Of a DNA stretch of 64,000 nucleotides, positions 1-8,383 are shown piece by piece. Under the pieces are notes generated by a model. It worked only from the letters and a program-made list of their open reading frames with translations, had not been told where the DNA came from and did no database searches. Positions within the stretch are counted from its first letter, which is position 1; every line of letters begins with the position of its first letter. The stretch is taken from positions 248,001 through 312,000 of the forward strand of contig JACPUU010000007.1 of NCBI GenBank assembly GCA_016192075.1. Reading direction: 5' to 3'. The position numbers and the translations under genes are program-made. The DNA is from Bacteroidota bacterium. Lineage in GTDB: Bacteria > Bacteroidota > Bacteroidia > Flavobacteriales_D > Crocinitomicaceae.

Positions 1-513
1 AAACAAAGTATTTGGTGAAGAATTAGAAAGTCAATTCACAGGCTGACAATAGTAATTTTTCACATTTACAAATTGTCGACAGCAGAAATCCAAGAATATA
101 AATAGATTCTATCAGATTTAGTTTTTGATTTCTTGTAAGCGCTCCTTCATTTGATGGATTTGAGTCGAACTTGTTCGGACGTGAAACCGTCGAACAAAAA
201 AGCAAAAGCACACAGTGATTTTGACCCTGCTTTCGGAATCAGGATTAGGCAGAGTCCTGAAATAAACTCAACTCAGTCACAAAAGCCCGCATGCACAAGG
301 ACTTTTCTTTGATCAGTATTGTTCTTACATTCTTCGATCACTGAAAACGGTATTCTTTATAAAGAACCAACCGAAACACCCGGCTAAAATATCCGCTCAG
401 CCCTACTCTCTTTCATCATTCCTGAAAAACTGCTTTTCCGCTCAGCACAACAGCATTTTACCAGAGCACTGGTTCTAAAAAAGCTGCCCATCAAAAAAAA
501 ATCTTAAAAAAAT
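1..513. other. Left edge, no gene recognised
   Basis: No open frame here has a recognisable protein pattern. A 62-codon minus-strand frame near the edge is low-complexity and looks fortuitous. The stretch ends at the promoter of the ArsR operon. Confidence 0.5.
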
Positions 514-560
514 TTGCGTAGTCAAATAACTACACATATATTTGTAGCCAAATAACTACA
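514..560 (+). promoter_or_regulatory. Bacteroidota-type promoter with two ArsR operator-like repeats
   Basis: A -33 TTG (514-516) is followed after 20 bases by TATATTTG (537-544), matching the Bacteroidota TTG-N19/20-TAnnTTTG promoter. Two near-identical 17-base sites, GTAGTCAAATAACTACA (518-534) and GTAGCCAAATAACTACA (544-560), each have GTAG/CTAC ends. One lies between the -33 and -7 elements and the other directly after the -7. That placement fits repression of its own operon by the ArsR protein starting at 563. The operator role is inferred. Confidence 0.7.
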
Positions 561-562
561 TA

Positions 563-883
563 ATGAATTTAAGACGAGATGTATTTCAAGCCATTGCAGA
601 CCCGACAAGAAGAGCCATCTTGCTTTTAGTCGCCTCTCAGTCGATGACCGCAGGCGCAATCGCCTCAAATTTTGACACGGCACGACCGACCGTTTCAAAA
701 CATTTACAGATTCTCACCGAATGCGAATTGCTTGAACAAAAACAAAACGGCCGGGAAATTTATTATCACCTCAATGCAAAAAACATGAAAGAAGTGGCTG
801 ACTTTATTGAACCGTTTCGAAAAATGTGGGACGATCGCTTTAATAAACTGGAAAGCATCATGAAAAAATACAAGAAAAAATAA
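563..883 (+). CDS. ArsR-family HTH transcriptional regulator
   Basis: This 106-residue protein is a typical small ArsR winged-helix repressor. It opens with the family phrase '[16 protein letters not shown]'. The recognition helix lies around [11 protein letters not shown] (about residues 42-53), followed by the wing GREIYYHL. No metal-binding cysteine pair is visible. ArsR proteins of this non-metal subgroup are often coupled to SRPBCC/AHSA1 proteins, and such a gene follows here at 920. The ATG lies only a few bases after the second operator copy, so the mRNA probably has a very short leader. Autoregulation through the flanking repeats is likely. Confidence 0.9.
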   Translation: MNLRRDVFQAIADPTRRAILLLVASQSMTAGAIASNFDTARPTVSKHLQILTECELLEQKQNGREIYYHLNAKNMKEVADFIEPFRKMWDDRFNKLESIMKKYKKK

Positions 884-919
884 CCCTTCGACTGCGTTCA
901 GGAAAACAACTAAAACATT

Positions 920-1384
920 ATGGAACGAAAAACAAAAATTCATGCCGAAGACGGCAAACAGGAATTGGTGATCACACGCGAATTTGATTTACCGCTGGAA
1001 CTACTTTTTAAAGCGTATGACGAGCCCGAACTGGTAGCACAATGGATGGGAACCAACGTACTGAAACTTGAGAACAAAAAACACGGGAGTTATCATTTTG
1101 AAACGACTGACCCCATGGGCAATAAGCACCACTTCAGCGGCACCATTCACGCGTTTGTTCCCAATCAGAAAATTACCCGGACTTTTGAAATGGAAAACAC
1201 CCCTTTTCCCGCCCAACTGGAATTTCTGGAATTTGAAAAACTTACCGACGATACCAGCAAACTTACGATGCAGATCGTATACAAATCAATCGAATACAGA
1301 GATCAAATGCTGCAGCTGCCCTTTGCACAGGGTATCAATATGGCCCATAACCGGATCCAGGAAATCACCAGCAAACTAAAATAA
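920..1384 (+). CDS. SRPBCC / AHSA1-domain protein
   Basis: This 154-residue protein has the START-like ligand-binding fold of the AHSA1 group. The signatures are 'TREFDLPLELLFKAYDEPELVAQWMG' in split form (TREFDLP, LVAQWMG), a central 'YHFETTDPMGNKHHFSGTIHAF' type region, and a C-terminal amphipathic helix. These proteins bind small hydrophobic ligands; the ligand here is unknown. It lies 36 bases after the ArsR gene in the same direction, the common ArsR-AHSA1 pairing. The partner regulator probably controls it. Confidence 0.88.
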   Translation: MERKTKIHAEDGKQELVITREFDLPLELLFKAYDEPELVAQWMGTNVLKLENKKHGSYHFETTDPMGNKHHFSGTIHAFVPNQKITRTFEMENTPFPAQLEFLEFEKLTDDTSKLTMQIVYKSIEYRDQMLQLPFAQGINMAHNRIQEITSKLK

Positions 1385-1390
1385 TACCGT

Positions 1391-1783
1391 ATGAAAAAAA
1401 GAGATAAAGTAATTTATTGGATTGCCACTGTATGGCTTGCGTTGGGAATGGTATCAACAGGAATAGTACAGTTAATTCAACTACAAGAAGAGCAGGATAA
1501 AATGTCGCAGCTGGGTTATCCCTTTTACCTGATGACCTTGCTGGGCGTATGGAAAATAGCAGGAGTTGTCGTTGTGCTTATTCCTAAATTTCCGGTGCTA
1601 AAGGAATGGGCTTATGCAGGCTTTTTCTTTGCTATGTCCGGAGCGGCAATTTCACACATGGCAGCGGGCAGTCCCACAGGTGAAATTTTTCCTTCAGTAC
1701 TCTTGTTAATCCTTACTGTTGTATCCTGGTATTTCAGGCCTGCCAGCAGAAAAATCGCCCCGATAGCTATCAGCAATGAATAA
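1391..1783 (+). CDS. DoxX-like family membrane protein
   Basis: This 130-residue protein has four predicted membrane segments, near residues 9-28, 48-63, 72-90 and 100-116. It resembles the DoxX_2/DoxX-like family, including the run 'LGVWKIAGVVVVLIPK' and a final aromatic 'WYFRPASRK'. It begins 6 bases after the AHSA1 gene, making it the third gene of the ArsR operon. ArsR/AHSA1/DoxX trios recur in Bacteroidota. Its biochemical role is not established. Confidence 0.85.
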   Translation: MKKRDKVIYWIATVWLALGMVSTGIVQLIQLQEEQDKMSQLGYPFYLMTLLGVWKIAGVVVVLIPKFPVLKEWAYAGFFFAMSGAAISHMAAGSPTGEIFPSVLLLILTVVSWYFRPASRKIAPIAISNE

Positions 1784-1800
1784 AACCAAACCAGATTTAT

Positions 1801-2190
1801 CGAAACAAAAAATTCCCTGCCTGGCTGTTATCAAACAGGCAGGATGCATTCGTGGTTCTTTTAATCTATAGTTGTTGATATAACTTTAAATTATGGGGCT
1901 GCCACGAATACCAAAAAAAAAATACGAATCAGTTTTTCCCAAAAGATCAACTCGTATCTGAAATAAAAATTCGTGCATTCGTGGCTCCTTTAATTTATTG
2001 TTGTTCATGTGACTTTTAAGTTATAGGGCTGCCACGAATTCACGAAAAAAAATACGAATCAGTTTTGCAAAAGGTTTAATCATGTTCAAAACAAAAAATT
2101 CCCTGCCTGGCTGTTATCAAACAGGCAGGGTGGATTCGTGGCTCCTTAATCTATCGTTGTTTATGTGACTTTAAGTTATAGGGCCGCTAA
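1801..2190. repeat. Intergenic array of imperfect repeats with inverted ends
   Basis: Three related units of about 60 bases occur at 1848-1909, 1977-2039 and 2134-2190. The first two start with ATTCGTGG and end with its inverted copy CCACGAAT; the third has lost its right end. A second element, a hairpin with arms CCTGCCTG/CAGGCAGG preceded by AAAAAATT, occurs at about 1803-1843 and 2088-2129. Read on the minus strand this hairpin is followed by a T-run like a terminator. A further short repeat, AATACGAATCAGTTTT, appears twice. No coding potential is seen. Confidence 0.75.
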
Positions 2191-2249
2191 AAATCTGACA
2201 GAAATACAAATCATAAATCATTAACTATTCATAACTTGGATTTCAATTA

Positions 2250-2846
2250 ATGGCTAAACTAAACAGTATGAACCCAAAGGTTGATTGGTACTTCACCAAA
2301 AACAAAAAATGGCAGACCGAAATTGAAACATTGCGAACGATCATTCTTGACTGCGGGTTAACAGAAGAATTGAAATGGGGTGTCCCCTGCTACACCCTGA
2401 ACAAAGGTAACATTGTTTTAATTCACGTGTTTAAAGAATACTGCGCGCTTTTGTTTCACAAGGGTGTTCTCCTGAAAGATTCTAAAGGAATTCTGATTCA
2501 GCAAACGCCCAATGTACAGGTGGCGCGGCAAATCCGGTTTACCAATGTCAAAGAAATAGTAAAGTTGACTCCCACCCTGACAGCCTATATCAAAGAAGCC
2601 ATGGAAGTGGAAAAAGCCGGTTTGAAAGCACCTCTTAAAAAGACGACTGAATTTACCATGCCGGAAGAATTTCAAACGAAATTAGCGAAAAACGCCGCGT
2701 TGAAAAAAGCGTTTTATACCTTAACACCCGGGCGCCAAAGAGGGTACCTGCTTTATTTTTCTTCGGCCAAACAAACTGCAACCCGGGAGTCCCGCATTGA
2801 AAAATACATTCCCCAAATTCTCAAAGGAAAAGGATTGGATGACTAA
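2250..2846 (+). CDS. YdeI/OmdA-family protein (DUF1801 plus OmdA)
   Basis: This 198-residue protein has an N-terminal DUF1801-like (YdhG) domain (about residues 1-120; motifs EELKWGVPCYT and YCALLFHKGVLL). A C-terminal OmdA/YdeI helical segment follows (about 135-198; MPEEFQTKLAKNAALKKAFYTLTPGRQRGYLLYFSSAK). Members of this family are small cytosolic proteins of uncertain role, sometimes linked to stress. It stands alone between the repeat array and the DUF4256 gene, 42 bases ahead of that gene, so the two may be co-transcribed. Confidence 0.85.
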   Translation: MAKLNSMNPKVDWYFTKNKKWQTEIETLRTIILDCGLTEELKWGVPCYTLNKGNIVLIHVFKEYCALLFHKGVLLKDSKGILIQQTPNVQVARQIRFTNVKEIVKLTPTLTAYIKEAMEVEKAGLKAPLKKTTEFTMPEEFQTKLAKNAALKKAFYTLTPGRQRGYLLYFSSAKQTATRESRIEKYIPQILKGKGLDD

Positions 2847-2888
2847 TGCACTTGTTTATTCAAAACAAATACTCTAATTATAACCCAC

Positions 2889-3455
2889 ATGAAAAAAATT
2901 AAAACCGAATTATCACCCAAACAACGCGAAGACCTGCTCAAAACATTAAAAACACGTTTTGAAAAAAACATGTCGCGCCACAAAGGGCTTGAATGGGCAA
3001 AGATCCAGGCAAAGCTTGAAGCAAATGCTGAAAAGTTGTGGTCACTGCATGAAATGGAACAAACGGAAGGCGAACCGGATGTTGTTGGTCAGGATAAAAA
3101 AACAGGCGAATACATTTTTTTCGACTGTTCAGCTGAGAGCCCTAAAGGTCGCAGAAGTCTCTGCTACGACGGTGACGCGATGGAATCAAGAAAAGAACAC
3201 AAACCAAAAAACAGCGCAATGGATATGGCCGCTGCCATGGGCATTGAACTTTTGTCAGAAGAACAATACCGGGAGCTGCAGCAACTTGGAACGTTTGATC
3301 TGAAAACATCCAGCTGGGTAAAAACACCAGTCGCTATCCGGGAACTTGGTGGGGCCCTCTTTTGTGATCGCCGCTACAACACCATCTTTTTGTATCACAA
3401 CGGTGCGGAATCGTACTACGCTGCCAGGGCATTCAGGGGTTCACTGCGCGTCTGA
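2889..3455 (+). CDS. DUF4256 domain-containing protein
   Basis: This 188-residue protein matches the DUF4256 family over its whole length. Recognisable stretches are 'LLKTLKTRFEKNMSRHKGLEW', 'MEQTEGEPDVVGQDKKTGEY', 'FFDCSAESPKGRRSLCYDG', 'MGIELLSEEQYRELQQLG' and the C-terminal 'YNTIFLYHNGAESYYAARAFRG'. The function of the family is unknown. No signal peptide or membrane segment is visible, so it is probably cytosolic. It ends 5 bases from the convergent LytTR gene. The call to family is firm; no role is proposed. Confidence 0.88.
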   Translation: MKKIKTELSPKQREDLLKTLKTRFEKNMSRHKGLEWAKIQAKLEANAEKLWSLHEMEQTEGEPDVVGQDKKTGEYIFFDCSAESPKGRRSLCYDGDAMESRKEHKPKNSAMDMAAAMGIELLSEEQYRELQQLGTFDLKTSSWVKTPVAIRELGGALFCDRRYNTIFLYHNGAESYYAARAFRGSLRV

Positions 3456-3459
3456 ATGT

Positions 3460-4200
3460 TTAAACCCTTTCAAAGAGTTTCAGAAAATCATCCCTCTTAC
3501 GAATTGATACTTCAGCTGTCAAATTACCATTCAAGTATAACCGTGAGCTGCTTTTGTCATAATTTTTGACAAACAGCAAGTTGACAAGCCAGGATTTATG
3601 CGTTCTGAAAAAACGTTCGGCTGGCAACAGCGATTCAAATTCGCCAATGTTTTTTGTTGAGAGGTACCTGTTTCCGTCAGCAGTTGTTATTTTGGTATAT
3701 TTTCCATCCCCCTCAAAAAGCACTATTTCTTCAATTTGAACAAAAACGTAGCCCGTTGGTGAGGGAATCGCAATTTTATGCCGCTGATGACCTGATGGTT
3801 CAAGATTATTCAGCAGTACGCGTATATGCTCTTCTGATCTGCTTTTTTGTTCAGCTTCCAGTTTACTGGTAATGGCAACAATTTCAGGAATTGAAATAGG
3901 TTTCAGCAAATAATCATAACACGATCGTTTGATTGCCTGCAGGGCATACTTTTCATGCGCCGTAGTAAAAACCACTTCAAAATCAGGATTCGGGAAATAA
4001 TTAAAAAGTTCAAATCCAAGATTTCCATGAATTTCTACATCTAAAAGAACCAGGTCTGGCTGGGTTGAATTTATAAGGCGGACAGAGTCTTCGATTGTAT
4101 TGGCTGTGCCTGAAAGTTGTAATTGCGGACAGTATTCGGCTATGATTTTTTCAAGTGTTGTGATACAGGTTGGGTCGTCGTCGATGATAATAAATTTCAT
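3460..4200 (-). CDS. Orphan LytTR-family response regulator
   Basis: This 246-residue protein has an N-terminal receiver domain (IIIDDDP start, phosphoacceptor Asp in 'LVLLDVEIHG', 'FTTAHEKYALQAIK', 'DYLLKPIS'). A C-terminal LytTR DNA-binding domain follows (about residues 145-246; 'IVLFEGDGKYTKITTADG', 'FFRTHKSWLVNL'). It is a close paralogue, same length, of the regulator at 8384-9124, which pairs with a kinase. No histidine kinase adjoins this copy, so it is an orphan and may be driven by the kinase at 6503. Predicted to be a cytosolic transcription factor. Confidence 0.93.
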   Translation of the reverse strand: MKFIIIDDDPTCITTLEKIIAEYCPQLQLSGTANTIEDSVRLINSTQPDLVLLDVEIHGNLGFELFNYFPNPDFEVVFTTAHEKYALQAIKRSCYDYLLKPISIPEIVAITSKLEAEQKSRSEEHIRVLLNNLEPSGHQRHKIAIPSPTGYVFVQIEEIVLFEGDGKYTKITTADGNRYLSTKNIGEFESLLPAERFFRTHKSWLVNLLFVKNYDKSSSRLYLNGNLTAEVSIRKRDDFLKLFERV

Positions 4201-4717
4201 AGTATCTGGTTTTAGTTGAGGGTATGGTAAGTAGGGCTGCCTGAAGTGGCGATTACTGGAACAGAATACACTAAAAAGGTCAACTTGCGCTGACCTTTTT
4301 TAACTGCCGGTGGAGATTACCCAAAGCTCAAAATACAGTGATTTACGTGAGCCCATGATGACACGTAAATTCAACTCATTCACCGGACAATTACTGAATT
4401 AAAAATGAACGAAACAGGATAAGTTCAGGGTTAGGAATTAACAACTTTCAATTTTTCAATCACACGGTATAGACATTGTCATTTTACATAAAGGGTTCAG
4501 ATACTTTTTTCTCCATTTTCTCAGCATATTATAGCGCCCTTATTTTCAGAAACTGCGCCCGATTTACACTGGTTAAATATTGAGCAAAGATGTTGTTTTC
4601 TTTACAGTTTTACACAGCGAAGTAACGAACGCCGTGTTTTAAGTTACCAGCGTTATAAATCACAGAAAGAACGCAGCGCGTTAATTATAGAAAAACAAGG
4701 AGAAGGATCCGTTTTTG
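4201..4717. other. Gene-free stretch containing one hairpin
   Basis: No protein-coding frame with recognisable content is seen. The only structured element is the perfect inverted repeat at 4273-4300, listed separately. The stretch separates two minus-strand genes and probably holds the 3' end of the envelope operon and the promoter of the orphan LytTR gene. Confidence 0.5.
4273..4300 (-). terminator. Bidirectional-looking intrinsic terminator
   Basis: A perfect 10-base stem, AAAAAGGTCA / TGACCTTTTT, surrounds an 8-base loop with A-runs and T-runs at its two ends. It would terminate transcription arriving on the minus strand from the operon ending at 4718. It lies about 70 bases upstream of the orphan LytTR start. 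Confidence 0.6.
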
Positions 4718-5662
4718 TCAGAATTTTGCCCGGTACTGGAACTTTAATTTCTTTCCTCTTTTATAGGTGAGATTCCTTACAAAAGAAATATTGAAATAAA
4801 TAAGCGCGTCTTTTTCGTTGTTGTCTCCGCGCATTTCTCCGGCATAGGTCCAGGTTGCATGTTCACCCGATGAGGGGTCGGCAAAATAGGCTGCGATTGA
4901 ACCGTAATGCTGTTCAATGAGTGCATTGTCATAATAAACAGAACTGACATCATCCAGGTAATCGGTAAATGTTTTGGTATATGAAAATTCAAAATTTATT
5001 CGCCACACCTGGTCCAGATTTAATTTCAACCCCACACCAAAAGGAATTCCAAAATTAAAAAGCCGATACGGTTTTGGTCCGCCTGTCAGCCCCTGACCTT
5101 CCGTATGCAATGGTCTCAGATTGGTCCATCCCTGATTAACCATTCCCTGTGGAATATAGATAAATGCTTTGGCACCGGTGAACAGGTAGAGCAGTGTGTT
5201 CTTATTTTTCATTCCCCTGAGGCCATGAATTTTATAGCGTTTTCCAAAATGCTCATTGCTGAAAAGAATAAACTCAAATTGCTGTGAGAATTCAATTAAA
5301 TGGGTTCTGAAATGAAGATTACGATAGTGCCTGAAAGGTTCATTCGTTAATTGATCATTCCCTTTCAAAAGTGAATACTGCACTATACTTTTGGTCAGCC
5401 ACATCCGTTTTACCCGGTAACGGTATCCCAGGTGAACAGATGGTCTTGTCATGACAAGTTCAAGGTCAGCCAGTGAAAAATCAGTACCAATTCTATTCAG
5501 CCCACCAAGGTCACTTAATACATTTGCGGCACCGGCACCAAAGAGCAGTTCTTTACGCTGATACAACCAGTATTTATTGTTGGTAAAATTGCTTGGCTGA
5601 GCCAGAACGGGAGACCCGGACAAACCGGCATACAAAATAATCAGGGGTATAAAATGCTTCAT
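4718..5662 (-). CDS. Secreted, probable outer-membrane protein of unknown function
   Basis: This 314-residue protein begins with a clear signal peptide (hydrophobic residues about 4-18, cleavage near VLAQ). The mature part is rich in alternating aromatic/polar segments such as 'HLGYRYRVKRMWLTKSIVQYS' and 'NFEFSYTKTFTDYLDDV', and ends in 'LKFQYRAKF' with a C-terminal Phe. This suggests an outer-membrane beta-barrel, but I do not recognise the family. It overlaps the preceding 71-residue gene by 4 bases, making it last in a three-gene operon. Confidence 0.75.
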   Translation of the reverse strand: MKHFIPLIILYAGLSGSPVLAQPSNFTNNKYWLYQRKELLFGAGAANVLSDLGGLNRIGTDFSLADLELVMTRPSVHLGYRYRVKRMWLTKSIVQYSLLKGNDQLTNEPFRHYRNLHFRTHLIEFSQQFEFILFSNEHFGKRYKIHGLRGMKNKNTLLYLFTGAKAFIYIPQGMVNQGWTNLRPLHTEGQGLTGGPKPYRLFNFGIPFGVGLKLNLDQVWRINFEFSYTKTFTDYLDDVSSVYYDNALIEQHYGSIAAYFADPSSGEHATWTYAGEMRGDNNEKDALIYFNISFVRNLTYKRGKKLKFQYRAKF

Positions 5663-5874
5663 TTTTTTCTGATCTTAAAAGCGCGAAACTCGTTTCTGAC
5701 TAGAATAAACAGTGCAAGGCCGATATTGATGACCGGTATAAACCAATATCGGTTAATCTGGTAGTTTGCCTCAGGTATTAATTTTAACCTGAACGCCCGG
5801 TCGTATGCAAATTGCAGAAAAACAAAGCCCATCAGGTAGGCATATATAAACAGGATTATTTCAGAACCATTCAT
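5659..5874 (-). CDS. Small membrane protein
   Basis: This 71-residue protein has two predicted transmembrane helices (about residues 5-22 and 45-61). It ends in the basic tail 'NEFRAFKIRKK', which would place both ends in the cytoplasm. No family is recognised. It overlaps both neighbours by 4 bases (ATGA junctions), which supports it as a real translated gene in a coupled operon with the two exported proteins around it. Confidence 0.65.
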   Translation of the reverse strand: MNGSEIILFIYAYLMGFVFLQFAYDRAFRLKLIPEANYQINRYWFIPVINIGLALFILVRNEFRAFKIRKK

Positions 5875-6113
5875 GCGTTACGTGTTAATGTTTGAAAAAA
5901 AAGAATTGTAAACGGGTCCACACCCTTGTTATAATAAGATTGAACGCTGCTTCGTCCAACAACAAGGTCACTCACGGATGACACGTTTTTTCCAAAACAC
6001 GTTAACATAAACATAAGCGCATTATCAGTAGGCCATTGAAGCGTAATTTCAGCTGACAGTACGCATACCGGCAGCGTAAAAAAAAGAGTCGCAGGGACGA
6101 TTAATTTCAACAT
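5871..6113 (-). CDS. Small exported hypothetical protein
   Basis: This 80-residue protein starts with a signal peptide (MLKLIVPATLFFTLPVCVLSA). The short mature part contains 'GRSSVQSYYNKGVDPFTILF'. No family is recognised. It is the first gene of a three-gene minus-strand operon whose members overlap by 4 bases, the last being a probable outer-membrane protein. The role may be envelope related, but that is inference from position only. Confidence 0.55.
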   Translation of the reverse strand: MLKLIVPATLFFTLPVCVLSAEITLQWPTDNALMFMLTCFGKNVSSVSDLVVGRSSVQSYYNKGVDPFTILFFQTLTRNA

Positions 6114-6502
6114 GTGGGTTAATGGTTTTTACAGTTTTGGTTGCTTGTTTTCGATTCTTACTGCCTTAAGGGTAAGCAGGGGGCTTTTGGCTAAAGAAAT
6201 TACTTTATCTGCTTCACCCGGGTAGAATTTAAGCAGCGTCCGTTTTTTGTACACGACCGATTTGATTTAACGGAAAATCGTTTAAGAGCAGTTGCCGGAT
6301 TGGATGAAATTTCAGACCTTTAAAAGGGGGCTGCCAAAAGGTGAATAACTTGTTAATTAATCAGAGTAACGTTTTCACATTTTTGACGTCGTATCAAACA
6401 GAATCCATCGATGTAGAATTTATATGTTTGAGCCAAGAGTAATTAGCATTTTAAACCGGTATATAATTGGCCGGTGTGGTCTGTCAGGGTTGTTTAAGTA
6501 GT
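6114..6502. other. Divergent intergenic region
   Basis: This region separates the minus-strand envelope operon from the plus-strand kinase gene and should hold both promoters. The only element I can point to is TATGTTTG (6423-6430), which fits the Bacteroidota -7 consensus TAnnTTTG for the kinase gene. No good -33 TTG at the right distance is seen. No small gene is evident. Confidence 0.4.
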
Positions 6503-8380
6503 ATGAAAAAGAATATGCGTTTACTGGTTTTGTTGCTGATGGCTCCGGTCGTTTCGTTGTCTCTTACAAATGCTGACTCTCTGAAACGTGTATTGCAACG
6601 CACCGTTCCGGACTCACTGGTAATTGAAAACAACCTGCAGTTATTTAAAGATTTGCCCGGTGAAGATCATGATGCCAAAATGGTTTTGGCTGAATGGCTT
6701 GTCTCTGCCTGTGTATCTTCCAAAAATTACGAAGGCCTGGCGCACAGCTACCTTCTTATTGGCCATTACGTGATGGAGCGGCAGCAGCATTCAGAAGCAA
6801 TGCGGTACTTTACCGATGGGTTACGAATCGCCGAGCGGATAAAGTCATATTACCTGATGGGGCGCTTTTATAATGCACTGGGCGTTATTTCCTATGAATT
6901 TGGAAACAAAGATCAGGCAATTGAGCATATCGAAAAAGCAATTGAGTATACATTAAAAGCCGATGATAAAATTATGCTGGGTTCGTTTTACCACAACCTG
7001 GCGGGTATGTATTTTGAAAATTCATCAGGCAATGCTGATACAGCTGCTATGGCAATTCAAATGGGCTTATCTGCGCTTGAACTGCAAATGCAGGAGCATG
7101 ATACGCTGCGGGCCATAAACACCAAAAACGGGCTTGCCTTTATGTACAGCCACAGCGACCAGTATGATCAGGCAATCCGTCAACTGGATGAATGCCAGGA
7201 ACTCATTGAACTGACCGGGGCAGACCTGACCTTTGTAACCCATTACATGCGTTATGGCCAGATTTACGTTCTTAATAAGGAGTATGAAAAAGCGATTACC
7301 TACCTGGACAAAGGAATGCCGTACGTAAAAAAATTTGACGCCATCAGGTGGGAATATAATTATTACCGTTACTATGCTTTGGCCCATGCAGGACTTGGAA
7401 ACTACAAAAAGTCAAACGACTACAATGAGAAATACATTACGATTCGCGACTCCATTATAACACTCGACAATTACGCAAAAGCCAATGAGATTCAGGAGCG
7501 CTATGAATCAGAAAAAAAGGAAAAAGAAATTCTGCAGTTAAATAAAGACAATGAAATCAACCAGCTCAGAATTGAACAGGAAGAGGAAACTCAGTTCATT
7601 CTCAAAATTATTATCGCTTCAGCAATTCTTGTGCTGGTAATACTTTTAACCTTAACGATTTTCCTGGTGCGCATCAATATTTCCAGAAGACGTATTAACA
7701 CCGAACTGACCATCCGGAATCAGGAGATAAAAGAACAGTCTGGCAGATTGAGTAACCAGGCCCGATTGATCAGCAAGTATCAGTCCCAGATGAATCCCCA
7801 CTTTGTATTTAATGCGTTGAACGGGATACAGGGTATGGTTATTTCTGAACAAAAAAGCAGCACGGTGGAACAATTGCAAAAATTGTCTGCGCTGATGCGG
7901 ATAACGCTGCGAAATTCAGACCGTGAGTTCATTCCGCTGAACGAAGAAACAGATTATCTGAAGCGTTATCTTGAATTTGAACAGGTGAAATTTCCGCAGC
8001 GCATTGAATTTACAATTCAGCTTCCTGAACATTTTGATGAAATTCTGGTACCCCCTATGCTTATTCAGCCTTTTATTGAAAATGCCGTAAAGCATGCCGC
8101 CCTGCATACCGTTACTAATCCTGAAATTAAACTATCGGTAAGCATTAACACCAATTTTCTGAAAATAGAAATTACGGACAACGGTATTGGATTTAACAAC
8201 CCGAAACTGAAGTTGAATGGTGAAACGCACGCCTTGTCCATCATTGCGTCAAGAATGGAAATGATCTGGAAAACTTTTGGTGAAGACGGGCCCGAAAAAA
8301 CAGTCAGTATCCGCTCAAAACCTGTTCTGGAGGTTGGAACGGTTGTGGAAATAATTTTACCTTTACACTACAAGTTCTGA
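6503..8380 (+). CDS. TPR-containing LytS-like sensor histidine kinase
   Basis: The start chosen is the ATG at 6503, giving 625 residues that open with a signal-like hydrophobic stretch; an upstream TTG at 6467 only adds a poor extension. The periplasmic part carries TPR-like helices (for example 'YYLMGRFYNALGVISYEFG' and 'AIEHIEKAIEYT'). A coiled coil, one transmembrane helix near residues 372-395, and a His_kinase (PF06580) domain follow. His433 lies in 'QMNPHFVFNALNGIQ', and the HATPase part has 'LIQPFIENAVKHA' and 'DNGIGF'. The LytTR regulator starts 3 bases downstream, its evident partner. Confidence 0.92.
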   Translation: MKKNMRLLVLLLMAPVVSLSLTNADSLKRVLQRTVPDSLVIENNLQLFKDLPGEDHDAKMVLAEWLVSACVSSKNYEGLAHSYLLIGHYVMERQQHSEAMRYFTDGLRIAERIKSYYLMGRFYNALGVISYEFGNKDQAIEHIEKAIEYTLKADDKIMLGSFYHNLAGMYFENSSGNADTAAMAIQMGLSALELQMQEHDTLRAINTKNGLAFMYSHSDQYDQAIRQLDECQELIELTGADLTFVTHYMRYGQIYVLNKEYEKAITYLDKGMPYVKKFDAIRWEYNYYRYYALAHAGLGNYKKSNDYNEKYITIRDSIITLDNYAKANEIQERYESEKKEKEILQLNKDNEINQLRIEQEEETQFILKIIIASAILVLVILLTLTIFLVRINISRRRINTELTIRNQEIKEQSGRLSNQARLISKYQSQMNPHFVFNALNGIQGMVISEQKSSTVEQLQKLSALMRITLRNSDREFIPLNEETDYLKRYLEFEQVKFPQRIEFTIQLPEHFDEILVPPMLIQPFIENAVKHAALHTVTNPEIKLSVSINTNFLKIEITDNGIGFNNPKLKLNGETHALSIIASRMEMIWKTFGEDGPEKTVSIRSKPVLEVGTVVEIILPLHYKF

Positions 8381-8383
8381 TTT

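Noticed and set aside
23-211. 62-residue minus-strand frame near the left edge
   Set aside because: The sequence is low in protein-like pattern, overlaps nothing known and has no promoter; treated as chance.
1801-2190. CRISPR-like array
   Set aside because: The units are long, diverged and unevenly spaced with no spacer-like pattern and no cas genes in the window.
6467-6502. Upstream TTG start for the LytS-like kinase
   Set aside because: The added residues are not signal-like and the ATG at 6503 opens a good signal-like stretch.
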